Shown piece by piece: positions 35,363 through 43,878 of a stretch of DNA of 64,000 nucleotides; the first letter of the stretch is position 1; each line of letters begins with the position of its first letter. Source of the DNA: Alkalicoccus luteus (GTDB lineage: Bacteria; Bacillota; Bacilli; Bacillales; Salisediminibacteriaceae). Where the stretch lies: the NCBI GenBank assembly GCA_052061695.1, contig JBPZEY010000011.1, one strand, 5' to 3'. The position numbers were made by a program, and so were the translations under genes. The notes beneath the pieces were generated by a model. That model worked only from the letters and a program-made list of their open reading frames with translations. It made no database searches and was not told the origin of the DNA.

Positions 35363-36517
35363 GTGACGAAAAACCACGCATGGATTATGCTGCGATTGTT
35401 GTTTGTGCTCCTCTTTACCGGACTTCTTTTCTATTTATTCATCGTTCTTTTTAAAGCTACTTATCCCTTCTGGATTGCCGCCATCCTCGTATGGATGTTT
35501 TACCCGCTGATTCGATTGTTCCGGAAGCGATTGAGACTTCCAAATACACTCGCAGTAATTGTTACGCTGCTATTAAGCATTTCTGCTTTGATCGGTGCGT
35601 TAACCGGCATCGTTTTTTTAATTGTGATCGGCGTTCGCCATCTTTCACAATTTATCCCTCAGTGGATCGAATCCACCTCCCGTGAAGTGCAGACGTTTTT
35701 TAATGAAACCATTTTCCCCTTTTGGCAAGGGCTCACAGGAGCATTCGACACGCTTTCACCTGAACAGCAGGATGCTGTCGGAACTGGAATTACAACCCTC
35801 GGCACGCGGCTTGCCGAATCCTTTACAGAAGGCGGACAAGGCTTTACCGAAGCACTCCGCTCTATCGTTATCTTTATTCCGACCTCCATCGTTGTCATCG
35901 TGTTTGTATTTATTGCGTTCTATTTTATCGGCAAGGACTGGGAACGTATTTTCAATTATATGTACCGAAAGACACCGGCAGTGTTCATGCGTAAATCAAA
36001 AGCATTCAAAACCATGTTTCAATACCGTGTGTTCGGCTTCCTGCGCGCTCAAGTTGTTTTAATGCTGATTGCCTCGCTGATCGTTCTGATCGGCCTGGCC
36101 ATCCTGCAGGTGGAAAATGCGGTTACCATTGCACTTATCGTAGGAATTGCAGAGATTCTGCCTTATTTGGGCTCAGGCACGATTCTGATCCCCTGGATGA
36201 TCTACATGTTCTTAACGGGCAGCATTGGAATGGGGATCGGTCTGGCTGTCGTATATGCTGTTACGGTTCTGGTCCGGCAGTCGATTGAACCGAAAGTACT
36301 GTCCTCCAGTATGAACCTGAATGCTCTGGCTGTTCTGATTTCCCTATTTGCCGGCTTTCAGCTTTTCGGAGTCATCGGAGTATTTCTCGGGCCTTTCCTT
36401 CTTGTTATTATCGTCATTTTAAAAGATATTGGTGTGATGGGGGACCTGATTCGATTTATCCGCTATGGATTTGCTGAGGAAAAAGAAGAAAAAGAAATTG
36501 TAATCCGTCCAAAATAA
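35363..36517 (+). CDS. ytvI: AI-2E family transporter, YtvI-like
   Basis: 384-residue permease with about eight membrane helices. The conserved GIAEILPYLGSGTILIPWMIYMFLTG and PKVLSSSMNLNALAVLISLFAGFQLFGVIGVFLGPFLLV blocks are those of the AI-2E/PerM family, in the subgroup annotated as sporulation protein YtvI. GTG 35363 lies 6 nt after GGAGGG; ATG 35357 directly touches it and is a poor start. Substrate is unknown. A remnant of the dispersed repeat begins about 5 nt after its stop. Confidence 0.78.
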   Translation: MTKNHAWIMLRLLFVLLFTGLLFYLFIVLFKATYPFWIAAILVWMFYPLIRLFRKRLRLPNTLAVIVTLLLSISALIGALTGIVFLIVIGVRHLSQFIPQWIESTSREVQTFFNETIFPFWQGLTGAFDTLSPEQQDAVGTGITTLGTRLAESFTEGGQGFTEALRSIVIFIPTSIVVIVFVFIAFYFIGKDWERIFNYMYRKTPAVFMRKSKAFKTMFQYRVFGFLRAQVVLMLIASLIVLIGLAILQVENAVTIALIVGIAEILPYLGSGTILIPWMIYMFLTGSIGMGIGLAVVYAVTVLVRQSIEPKVLSSSMNLNALAVLISLFAGFQLFGVIGVFLGPFLLVIIVILKDIGVMGDLIRFIRYGFAEEKEEKEIVIRPK

Positions 36518-36522
36518 CCGTT

Positions 36523-36990
36523 CATTCTGGGTGAATAACGTTGCATCTGCTTGTATCTGCGGACCCTCGCTTTCCGGAGGGAACGGGCTCGGCTTTCCCT
36601 TCTTCCGTCCGCCGGATCTTCGCCTCGTTCTGATCCGAGATCCTTCGATGTCGGCAGATGGCAGTACGTTTAACGTGCCTGGTTATGCACGCACAATCGG
36701 CTTCCATACAGATAGAACCTTCCCGATGAGACGTTTCGATGTCGAATAGCGATAGCCAGTCATTCTTAGAATTTATGGTAAACCTAATTCTGCTTGTCTT
36801 GAAACGTTATTCTCCAATAAGCAGAGCCGTTTTCCCGTTGTGTCCGGTGTGTCCGGTGTGCCCATGGAAGCCGCACAGTCTGAAGATGCCGTGCCGTTCA
36901 GTTCTGCGAACGGCATCAACGCACGAGCGGAGCCTGACTGGCTTTTGAAAGCTTCTCGTGAGAAGCCTGTGTCCTAGTGAAGCCGCTAAT
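36523..36990 (+). repeat. Terminator-associated element, copy E (both ends truncated)
   Basis: About 470 bp matching the body of the family, including the CTTTCCGGAGGGAACGG block and the GCCGTTC...GAACGGC inner hairpin. It lacks the left terminal repeat and the last ~130 bp. It directly precedes the terminator into which copy B is inserted, so this locus took two insertions. Confidence 0.8.
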
Positions 36991-37014
36991 CCTATATACA
37001 TGCTTCTTTAAAAA

Positions 37015-37048
37015 GAGCCGCAGATCATTAAAAATGATCTGCGGCCTT
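37015..37048. terminator. Intrinsic terminator, left copy of a direct duplication
   Basis: GCCGCAGATCATT / AATGATCTGCGGC hairpin with an A-run on the left. The same hairpin is repeated at 37581-37612. Confidence 0.85.
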
Positions 37049-37580
37049 CAGAGTGTTGATAAAGTCATTTCAGGTGAATGACTTTGCATCTGCCTGCATC
37101 TGCCTGCATCTGCGGACCCTCGCTTTCCGGAGGGAACGGTCTCAGCTAACCGCTTCTTCCTTTCGTCAGAAGCGCTGGATCTTCGCTTCGTTCTGATCCT
37201 CCCGGAGTCGAGTTTCCTCCGATTTAGCAGCTGGCTGTCGGTTGAAACCCTGGTGATGATTCACACGAGCTTGTTCCATCTAGAGGGAACCTTTCGTTAG
37301 GCAGCGCTTCGATGTCGAATCGGGATGAACGTCAACGTATCCACCCAAAAAAGCCGCAGCGTCCAGCGATTGGAACGTTTTTCTCCAGCAAACAAATCCA
37401 TTTTCCCTTTGTGTCCGGCGGGGACGCCTGTGGAATTAGCGCAGCCTGAAGATCCTTTCTCAGAGGTTTATCCTGAGAAATAGCTGAAGGCAAGCCCACG
37501 GCAAGCTTCCGCCGGTAAACAGAGGGGAAAGCCAATCAATCGAATAAACATGTAAACAAATTGACTTTATCAACAGCCTG
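37049..37580 (+). mobile_element. Terminator-associated MITE-like element, copy B (full length)
   Basis: 532 bp. The left end is CAGAGTGTTGATAAAGTC and the right end GACTTTATCAACAGCCTG (one is the near-complement of the other). It contains a 197-bp block (37191-37387) identical to 50101-50297 in copy D, and it lacks the GCCGTTC/GAACGGC hairpin region present in other copies. Terminator copies abut both ends. Confidence 0.87.
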
Positions 37581-37612
37581 GAGCCGCAGATCATTAAATG
37601 ATCTGCGGCCTT
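37581..37612. terminator. Intrinsic terminator, right copy of the duplication
   Basis: GCCGCAGATCATT / AATGATCTGCGGC, identical to the left copy except for 2 fewer A in the loop. It is followed by TTGTTTGTTT. Confidence 0.85.
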
Positions 37613-37765
37613 GTTTGTTTAAATGATGAGAGACGTTGTCAGCTGGTCTGTGTTTGTATGGTTAAAAGAAGAAAACGCCGGCCGTATGCTGCGCGGTCAG
37701 CGTGAAAAATCTTCCATATAAGCTTCCATCAGATTCATTAAAGGAGATGATAATTGTACGCAGCT

Positions 37766-37921
37766 TTAAAGTGGATGTGACTCCCTTTTCGTTGAATAAC
37801 GTTGAGCTCTCTGCTGCATTTCCGCGATTTGATACTCTTCAATAAACGTATAAATGATTCGCATATCATCTTCTGATAAACCGTCCAGCAACCGAAGGAT
37901 ATCCTGCTTGTCTACATTCAT
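37766..37921 (-). CDS. Uncharacterised 51-residue protein
   Basis: Small frame with a strong AAGGAGGGAGC site 5-8 nt before ATG 37921. The product starts MNVDKQDILRLLDGLSEDDM, then a helix ending in QQRAQRYSTKRES. It is amphipathic and mixed-charge, with no membrane segment. It lies 57 nt upstream of the TspO-like gene's end region on the same strand and may be read from the transcript further upstream. I do not recognise it; the ribosome site and even composition support a real gene. Confidence 0.55.
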   Translation of the reverse strand: MNVDKQDILRLLDGLSEDDMRIIYTFIEEYQIAEMQQRAQRYSTKRESHPL

Positions 37922-37977
37922 GGAAGCTCCCTCCTTCTGTCATCCCCTATTTTCTTAGTACCCTGAGATGCAAAGAA

Positions 37978-38733
37978 TTAACCATGCAATTCGAGAATTC
38001 TGCGTTTTTTCGCCAGAAATATGCCAATAGCTGCGGTAATAAAGAGAGCTCCGGTCAATGCCATATATGCAATCGCGGGATACGCATCTGCTCGTTCTAC
38101 AAAAATACCGAGATAGGCCCAGACAAAGACTGCGGGATACACAGCATCACGTAAAAGCTGCATCACGCCAGCCGCTATCAGCGCTCCTGCTGCTACGATT
38201 ACAACTGTCCATGCCGTATTAGAAAGCAGCAGCCCCTCTTCGAGCCCGATGCTGTTGAAAAGAATGCCGATATTGACGATGAATGCGACCGAAATCCATC
38301 CCATGTAAATAGAAAATGGAAGCTTAGTCCAGACGGATACATTTCCAGATCGTCTTATCGCTGCATAAATCATAATCAACGTGATGAATAAGGCAGCCAT
38401 AGGAATCATCGATACGGCAAACCATTCATAATGAAACGTGAAAAGCCATAAGACATTCCACACGCTGCTTATAATAAATAAGGATCCAATTTGCCGGACA
38501 GCTTCCCGGTCACCGCGATGCTTTGTAAAGACTGCTCTGACAGCCCATATTGCAAGCAGCGAGTAAATAAGGCTCCAGATACTGAAAACATAGCCGGCGG
38601 GAGTGAACAACACGTTTACCTGATCAGACAATTCGCCGGTTGTATTGTTATTTAAAGGCAGCGTATTTGCAAGTGCGTTCATTCCGATCACAGCCAAAAG
38701 CGTGATCACGTTTATAACAGCAAGTTTCTTCAT
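37978..38733 (-). CDS. TspO/MBR-related tryptophan-rich membrane protein
   Basis: 251-residue protein with about seven helices. FTPAGYVFSIWSLIYSLLAIWAVR and SSVWNVLWLFTFHYEW match the bacterial TspO/MBR-like group (longer than the 160-residue classical TspO). Relatives bind porphyrins or act as sensors; here the role is unknown. ATG 38733 follows GGAGG by 5 nt. Divergent from kynU. Confidence 0.78.
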   Translation of the reverse strand: MKKLAVINVITLLAVIGMNALANTLPLNNNTTGELSDQVNVLFTPAGYVFSIWSLIYSLLAIWAVRAVFTKHRGDREAVRQIGSLFIISSVWNVLWLFTFHYEWFAVSMIPMAALFITLIMIYAAIRRSGNVSVWTKLPFSIYMGWISVAFIVNIGILFNSIGLEEGLLLSNTAWTVVIVAAGALIAAGVMQLLRDAVYPAVFVWAYLGIFVERADAYPAIAYMALTGALFITAAIGIFLAKKRRILELHG

Positions 38734-38863
38734 GTCAGCCTCCTTTTTTATGACATTAGTGTCTTTTATTCGTTACCCGAATCCCCCCGCTTCTAATCAG
38801 ACGAAACAGCATGCTACACTCTAAAAAGAGATGCGAACATTCTCAAGATAGAGGAGGATTATC

Positions 38864-40114
38864 ATGCTTGAGTCCCTGTATACAACTGCGAAACGGCTGG
38901 ATGCTCAGCATTGGCCGTTTCAGGAGGAATTTTACTTACCTGAACATGGACAGGTATATCTAGATGGCAATTCGCTCGGGCTTTTATCAAAACGTGCAGA
39001 GGAAGCTGTCTATCATGTTATGAACAATTGGAAAACGTATGCGATTGACGGCTGGACGGAAGGAAGCGAACCATGGTTTTACTTGGCTTCACGTCTCGCT
39101 GGTCACGCAGCGCCCTTAATTGGTGCCCAGCAAAAAGAGACCGTCATCACAGGCTCTATTACGGCCAACCTGCATCAGCTGCTTGCCACGTTTTATCAGC
39201 CGGAAGGAAAACGAAAAAAAATTGTCATGGAGGCTGGCGCCTTTCCGACGGACAGCTATGTAACGGACAGCTGGCTAAAAAGCGCTGCAGATAAAGTGGA
39301 AGTTGCTCCCCGGGAAGACCGTCTGTTGCATGAAGAAGATATCGAAGCCCGCCTTTCCGATCAAACAGCCCTTGTGCTTTTACCTTCCGTGCTATACAGA
39401 ACGGGACAGCGACTTGATATGAAACGTCTTACCGAGGCAGCTCATGCAGCCGGCGCCGTCATCGGATGGGATCTGGCTCACTCTTTCGGAGTTATGCCGC
39501 ACGACCTCCATGATGAAGGTGCAGATTTTGCGGTCTGGTGTACGTACAAATATGCAAATGGAGGACCTGGAGCAACTGGCGGATTGTTTGTTCATGAGAG
39601 GCATCATCAGCGTCATCCAGCTCTCGCAGGCTGGTTTGGTTCTGAACAAACGAAACAGTTTGATATGAACACTTCCTTTGAACCAGCCGCCGATGCTTCT
39701 GCCTTTCAAATGGGGACGCCCAACATATTAAGTATGGCTCCACTTCTCGGATCACTGCAGATGCTTGAGGAAGCAGGTATAGACGTGATTCGCAGCCGCT
39801 CTCTTGAGCTTACTGCTATGCTTCGTGAGGGCATTTCATTTTTACAGGAAACAGACAGGCGTCTTCAGCTCCTTACACCTGCCGCGTGCGGGGGACACCT
39901 TGCCTGCTCGCATCCGGACGCTGCCAGAATCGTGAAAGCGTTAAAAGCGGAAGGTGTCGTGCCTGATTTTCGTGCGCCTGATATTATCCGCCTCGCCCCA
40001 TCCCCTCTTTATACGAGAGCTGCGGATGTTACAAAAGCATTGGAAACACTTGAACGTATTTTGACCCATCGTACGTATGAGCAATACGAGAATAATCGGG
40101 GTGTTATTGCCTGA
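38864..40114 (+). CDS. kynU: Kynureninase
   Basis: 416-residue PLP enzyme that cuts L-kynurenine to anthranilate and alanine. PLP-binding K229 lies in TYKYANGGPG, D203 in GWDLAHSFG, and the N-terminal DGNSLGL motif is intact. ATG follows GAGGAGG. The usual partners tryptophan 2,3-dioxygenase and formamidase (kynA, kynB) are not adjacent, so this is a solitary gene or the rest lies elsewhere. A pair of hairpins follows. Confidence 0.9.
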   Translation: MLESLYTTAKRLDAQHWPFQEEFYLPEHGQVYLDGNSLGLLSKRAEEAVYHVMNNWKTYAIDGWTEGSEPWFYLASRLAGHAAPLIGAQQKETVITGSITANLHQLLATFYQPEGKRKKIVMEAGAFPTDSYVTDSWLKSAADKVEVAPREDRLLHEEDIEARLSDQTALVLLPSVLYRTGQRLDMKRLTEAAHAAGAVIGWDLAHSFGVMPHDLHDEGADFAVWCTYKYANGGPGATGGLFVHERHHQRHPALAGWFGSEQTKQFDMNTSFEPAADASAFQMGTPNILSMAPLLGSLQMLEEAGIDVIRSRSLELTAMLREGISFLQETDRRLQLLTPAACGGHLACSHPDAARIVKALKAEGVVPDFRAPDIIRLAPSPLYTRAADVTKALETLERILTHRTYEQYENNRGVIA

Positions 40115-40177
40115 CCGCTGCACAATTTTGCAGCGACTCGTCAGCTGTGTGCCTGGGAGATCGAAGCGTTCGTGCTT

Positions 40178-40262
40178 AAAAAGCCTGCAGGCTTTTTGAT
40201 AAATTGCTCCAAGCTGAAAAAGACGTGCCGAAGATTGCAAACCAGCTCTTCGGCACGTCTCG
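40178..40262 (+). terminator. Two successive hairpins after kynU
   Basis: A 20-bp perfect palindrome AAAAAGCCTGCAGGCTTTTT at 40178-40197, then AGACGTGCCGAAGA / TCTTCGGCACGTCT at 40221-40260. The first is a classic bidirectional terminator; the second lacks a T-run. Confidence 0.72.
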
Positions 40263-40309
40263 TTATGTCAGGACGAAGTGTCCAACTTTGTATCAAACTT
40301 GGTACTGCT

Positions 40310-41521
40310 TTACTTATGCTGAAGCTCTCCGGCGGTTTGATCCGTCACTTGGTCCAGCGCTTGTTTCAAATCGCCCCAAATGTCTTCCGGATTTTCAAGC
40401 CCTGCTGACAGGCGCAGCATTGAGTCGGTTATTCCCATTTCAAGTCTCTTTTCCAGCGGCACAACGCTGTGCGTCATCGACGCCGGATGCTGAATCAACG
40501 ACTCAGCATCTCCCAAACTGACTGCTGTCTGTACCACGTTCAGCTGATCCATAAAAGCTTGTGCTGCGGCTTTACCTCCTTTGATTTCAAAGCTGATCAA
40601 GCCACCAGGCTGGGCCATCTGTCTCTGAGCCAGCTCGTATTGTGGAAAATCAGGATCTCCCGGATATACAATCCGTTCAATGCCATCCTCGCGCGACAAT
40701 CTTTCGAAAATGTATGCAGCATTGCTGCAGTGCCTATCCATTCGAAGCGGGAGCGTTTTCAACCCTCTCAGCAGCAGCCATGCATCCATCGGGCCAAGCA
40801 CTGCCCCTATATCTTTTTGCGTCGTCATACGAATCACCTGCATTTCTTCAGCAGGACCGCAAGCCGCCCCAGCAATAACATCCCCGTGACCACTGATATA
40901 TTTCGTCGCGCTGTGAACGACGAAATCTGCTCCCATTTCGATCGGACGCTGCAGATAAGGTGAACAGAACGTATTATCCACGACGGTCCAGAGGCCGGCA
41001 CCCTGAGCCGTATCGATCACCATTTCCAAGTCAACCAGCTTCATCGTCGGATTAATCGGCGTTTCAACATACACGGCCTTTGTATTCGGTTTTACAGCCC
41101 GGCTAAGCTCTTCCACATGATTCATTTGAATTAAGTCATATTCAATCCCGTATTTCGTTTCCATCATTTCCAAAAAACCGTACGTGCAGCCGTAAATCCC
41201 TTCCGATACAATGACATGATCACCGCTGTTCAGCAGGTGCATCAGTACTGCTGAGACAGCACCCATACCGGAAGCAAATGCCACTGCTTCTTCGGCCCCT
41301 TCTGCATCAGCCAGCTTTGCTTCCAGTTCTGTGACAGTAGGGTTTCCTAATCGTGAATAAATGTATCCTCCCTCTTCACCGGCAAATCTTGCTTCCCCTT
41401 GTGCCGCATTATCAAATACATAAGTCGATGTCTGATAAATTGGATGTGACAGACTGCCGTGCTGGCTTTTTCTGTCAAACGCACCATGAATCAGCCTTGT
41501 GTGAAGTCCTTTTTGCTTCAT
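40310..41521 (-). CDS. megL: Methionine gamma-lyase (Cys/Met metabolism PLP enzyme)
   Basis: 403-residue PLP enzyme of the cystathionine lyase family. PLP lysine K207 is in HSATKYISGHGD; Y110 and R57 are family active-site residues. C112 in EGIYGCTYGF marks methionine gamma-lyases (C116 of the Pseudomonas enzyme), arguing for methanethiol and 2-oxobutyrate release from methionine. Cystathionine gamma-lyase is the alternative. The ATG has AAGGGGG 8 nt upstream. A CcpA-like site overlaps its promoter region. Confidence 0.83.
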   Translation of the reverse strand: MKQKGLHTRLIHGAFDRKSQHGSLSHPIYQTSTYVFDNAAQGEARFAGEEGGYIYSRLGNPTVTELEAKLADAEGAEEAVAFASGMGAVSAVLMHLLNSGDHVIVSEGIYGCTYGFLEMMETKYGIEYDLIQMNHVEELSRAVKPNTKAVYVETPINPTMKLVDLEMVIDTAQGAGLWTVVDNTFCSPYLQRPIEMGADFVVHSATKYISGHGDVIAGAACGPAEEMQVIRMTTQKDIGAVLGPMDAWLLLRGLKTLPLRMDRHCSNAAYIFERLSREDGIERIVYPGDPDFPQYELAQRQMAQPGGLISFEIKGGKAAAQAFMDQLNVVQTAVSLGDAESLIQHPASMTHSVVPLEKRLEMGITDSMLRLSAGLENPEDIWGDLKQALDQVTDQTAGELQHK

Positions 41522-41556
41522 TGCAGCTACCCCCTTAACGTGTTAATAACACATAA

Positions 41557-41571
41557 CGTAAGCGCTTTCAT
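41557..41571 (-). promoter_or_regulatory. Candidate cre (CcpA) site upstream of megL
   Basis: Minus-strand reading ATGAAAGCGCTTACG fits the WTGNAANCGNWNNCW consensus except for the last base. It lies about 36 nt before the start codon and just downstream of a possible -10 TATACT (about 41577-41582), a position that would give glucose repression. Confidence 0.5.
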
Positions 41572-41898
41572 AACTAGTATACCTAATTTCCTTCCAGAAA
41601 AAAATGGAACTAACCGTACACGTCTAGTCGGTTTAGAGCAAGCCAGCATTTAAGCAGAGACCTGTAATAGATGTCAAAAAAATCCGATCGCGTGATCGAC
41701 CGGATTCTCAACGTTTCGATAACGCTTCGTGGGAAACAACCATGCATCTTCCTGTACCGCCGGGAATGGTTTCAGCGAATCGATTCTGCAGGATCTTTGT
41801 CATACGGCTGCGGGGCTTTGCAGCCTTCTCCAAAGATGAGCAGCGCAGCCCGAAGCCTCACAGCCGGACGGTTTTGAACGGCAGGAGCCCAGCTGCTG
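41572..41898. other. Intergenic region between megL and the ABC-F gene
   Basis: 327 nt. It contains the terminator of the ABC-F gene at 41676-41706 and the megL promoter area. The remaining ~190 nt next to the ABC-F stop shows no gene, repeat copy or conserved structure that I can support. Confidence 0.5.
41676..41706 (-). terminator. Intrinsic terminator downstream of the ABC-F gene
   Basis: Minus-strand ATCCGGTCG / CGATCGGAT stem followed by seven T. It is unusually far (about 190 nt) from the ABC-F stop codon. Confidence 0.65.
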
Positions 41899-43773
41899 TT
41901 AATGATTGATTTCTTCAATCTGTTCCGACAGTTCCTCCCAGCGAAGCATCTTAGCCTCCAGCTCCCGTTCGGTCTTCTCTTTTTCCTCATATTTCTCCCT
42001 GACCTTGTCAAAATCAGCCCCTGCTTCTGCAATTTGTGCGTCAAGCTGTTCCAGCTTTTCTTCCAGGCTGCTGATCTCATCCTCAATCGTATTCCATTCC
42101 TGCTGATCTTTATAGGACAGCTTCTTTTTCTTCTTTGGGGCGGGCGCTGGTTTGGTTTCCGTTTTCACCGGCTTTTCGTTGGTCTTTCTTGCTTCCAGCC
42201 ATTCAGAATAGCTTCCGTAAAACGTATCGGGAGTTTCTCCGCGCTTGACGATAAGCAGCTGACTGATCGCTCTGTCTAAAAAATAGCGGTCGTGGGAGAC
42301 CGTAATCACTACTCCAGGAAACTGATCCAAGTAATCTTCCAGAACCGACAGCGTTTCTGTATCCAGATCGTTCGTGGGCTCATCTAAAATGAGTACATTC
42401 GGTTCACTCATCAGCACCCGAAGCAGATACAGCCGCTTTTTCTCTCCTCCTGAGAGCCTGCTGATATAAGTCCATTGCTGAGCACGGGAAAACAGAAACC
42501 GCTCCAGCATCTGCTCTGCCGTAATGAGCGTTCCGTCGACGGTTCGGACAGCCTCTGCTGTTTCTTTAATGTAATCAATCATCCGCAGATTTGGGTTCAT
42601 ATCTTCCTGCTCCTGCGTATAATATCCGATCTTAACGGTTTCGCCGTGGGAAACGGTCCCTTTGTCAGGCGACCTTTTACCGGCGATTGTATCAAGCAGA
42701 GTCGTTTTCCCGGTTCCATTCGGTCCAATGATGCCAAGCCGCATTCCTCTTGTAATAAGAAAGGAAAAATCTTTCGTCAGCACGTTCCCGCCTCGCTCAG
42801 TCGTGCAGTCCTCCAGCTCAATCACGGATTTGCCGAGTCTCGTTGAACCAATCGCAAAATCAAGCTCCTGCTCAGCGGCCGGCCCTTCCTGTTCCTGCAG
42901 ATCCTCCGCCCGTTGAATACGCGCTTTTTGTTTCGTCGTGCGTGCTTTTGCCCCTCTGCGGAGCCAGGCGAGCTCCCGGCGAAGAATGTTCTGGCGCTTG
43001 GATTCCTGGTCGGCTTCAACGCGCTGGCGCTCTGCCCGCAACTCCAAAAAGCGCTCATAGTTACCGATATATTCATACAAATTGCCGCCAGAAAGCTCAA
43101 ACATTCTGCTAGTGACACGATTTAAAAAATAGCGGTCGTGCGTGATCAGCATGAGTGCCCCGCTGTACTGTTTTAAAAACTCTTCAAGCCATTCAACCGC
43201 ATCATTATCCAGATGGTTCGTCGGCTCATCCAACAGCAGCAGGTCCGCGGGCTGGATCAGTGCACGGGCAAGCGAAACACGGCGTTTTTGACCGCCTGAC
43301 AGCTTCGAAACGGGTGTTTCAAATTCGTAAATGCCGAGCTTTGTCAAAATTGTCTTTGCCTGTGCGCTTGCTTCCCATGCTCCTTGTTTATCCATTGCAG
43401 CCTGAGCAGATTCAAACGCTTTTCCGGCCGCTTCATCGTTATGCTGCTCCATGCGCAGCAAAGCTTTTTCATATTTCCGCATCGCTTCCATGATTGGAGC
43501 TGTCCCGTCAAAAACGGTTTCCAGCACAGATTTCTCTGTATCAAGCTCCGGATCTTGCGGGACATATTCTACACGGAATTCCTTCGCATGGATCAGATCA
43601 CCTTTTTCTGCAGCGTCTCTGCCCGCAATTGCTTTCAAAAGCGACGATTTGCCAGTTCCATTAACACCAACCACGCCAATTCGTTCTTTTTTCTCTACCG
43701 TAAATGATATACGATTAAAGAGTATTTTATCTCCATAGGTTTTCACCAGATTTTCGACTCGCAGCAAGCTCAT
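41899..43773 (-). CDS. ABC-F family ATPase (Uup/YfmR-type)
   Basis: 624-residue soluble protein with two ABC domains (about 3-250 and 315-530). Both Walker A loops (GVNGTGKSS, GPNGTGKTT), both LSGGQ/LSGGE signatures and both DEPTN motifs are intact. An interdomain linker and a C-terminal coiled coil (about 545-624, after a KKKKK stretch) place it in the Uup/YfmR group. These ATPases bind the ribosome and help with stalled or difficult peptides rather than moving substrates across membranes. Confidence 0.87.
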   Translation of the reverse strand: MSLLRVENLVKTYGDKILFNRISFTVEKKERIGVVGVNGTGKSSLLKAIAGRDAAEKGDLIHAKEFRVEYVPQDPELDTEKSVLETVFDGTAPIMEAMRKYEKALLRMEQHNDEAAGKAFESAQAAMDKQGAWEASAQAKTILTKLGIYEFETPVSKLSGGQKRRVSLARALIQPADLLLLDEPTNHLDNDAVEWLEEFLKQYSGALMLITHDRYFLNRVTSRMFELSGGNLYEYIGNYERFLELRAERQRVEADQESKRQNILRRELAWLRRGAKARTTKQKARIQRAEDLQEQEGPAAEQELDFAIGSTRLGKSVIELEDCTTERGGNVLTKDFSFLITRGMRLGIIGPNGTGKTTLLDTIAGKRSPDKGTVSHGETVKIGYYTQEQEDMNPNLRMIDYIKETAEAVRTVDGTLITAEQMLERFLFSRAQQWTYISRLSGGEKKRLYLLRVLMSEPNVLILDEPTNDLDTETLSVLEDYLDQFPGVVITVSHDRYFLDRAISQLLIVKRGETPDTFYGSYSEWLEARKTNEKPVKTETKPAPAPKKKKKLSYKDQQEWNTIEDEISSLEEKLEQLDAQIAEAGADFDKVREKYEEKEKTERELEAKMLRWEELSEQIEEINH

Positions 43774-43878
43774 GATCTATCATCCTCACTCTTCATTCAT
43801 TCCGCTTCCTATTGTACCAGACTAAGCAGTGGATGACAGATGCATGAAGCTTGTCCATTCAAGAAGGGGGACATTCTT

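Noticed and set aside
41671..41877. 68-codon open frame between megL and the ABC-F gene
   Set aside because: Begins within a terminator hairpin and has no ribosome site.
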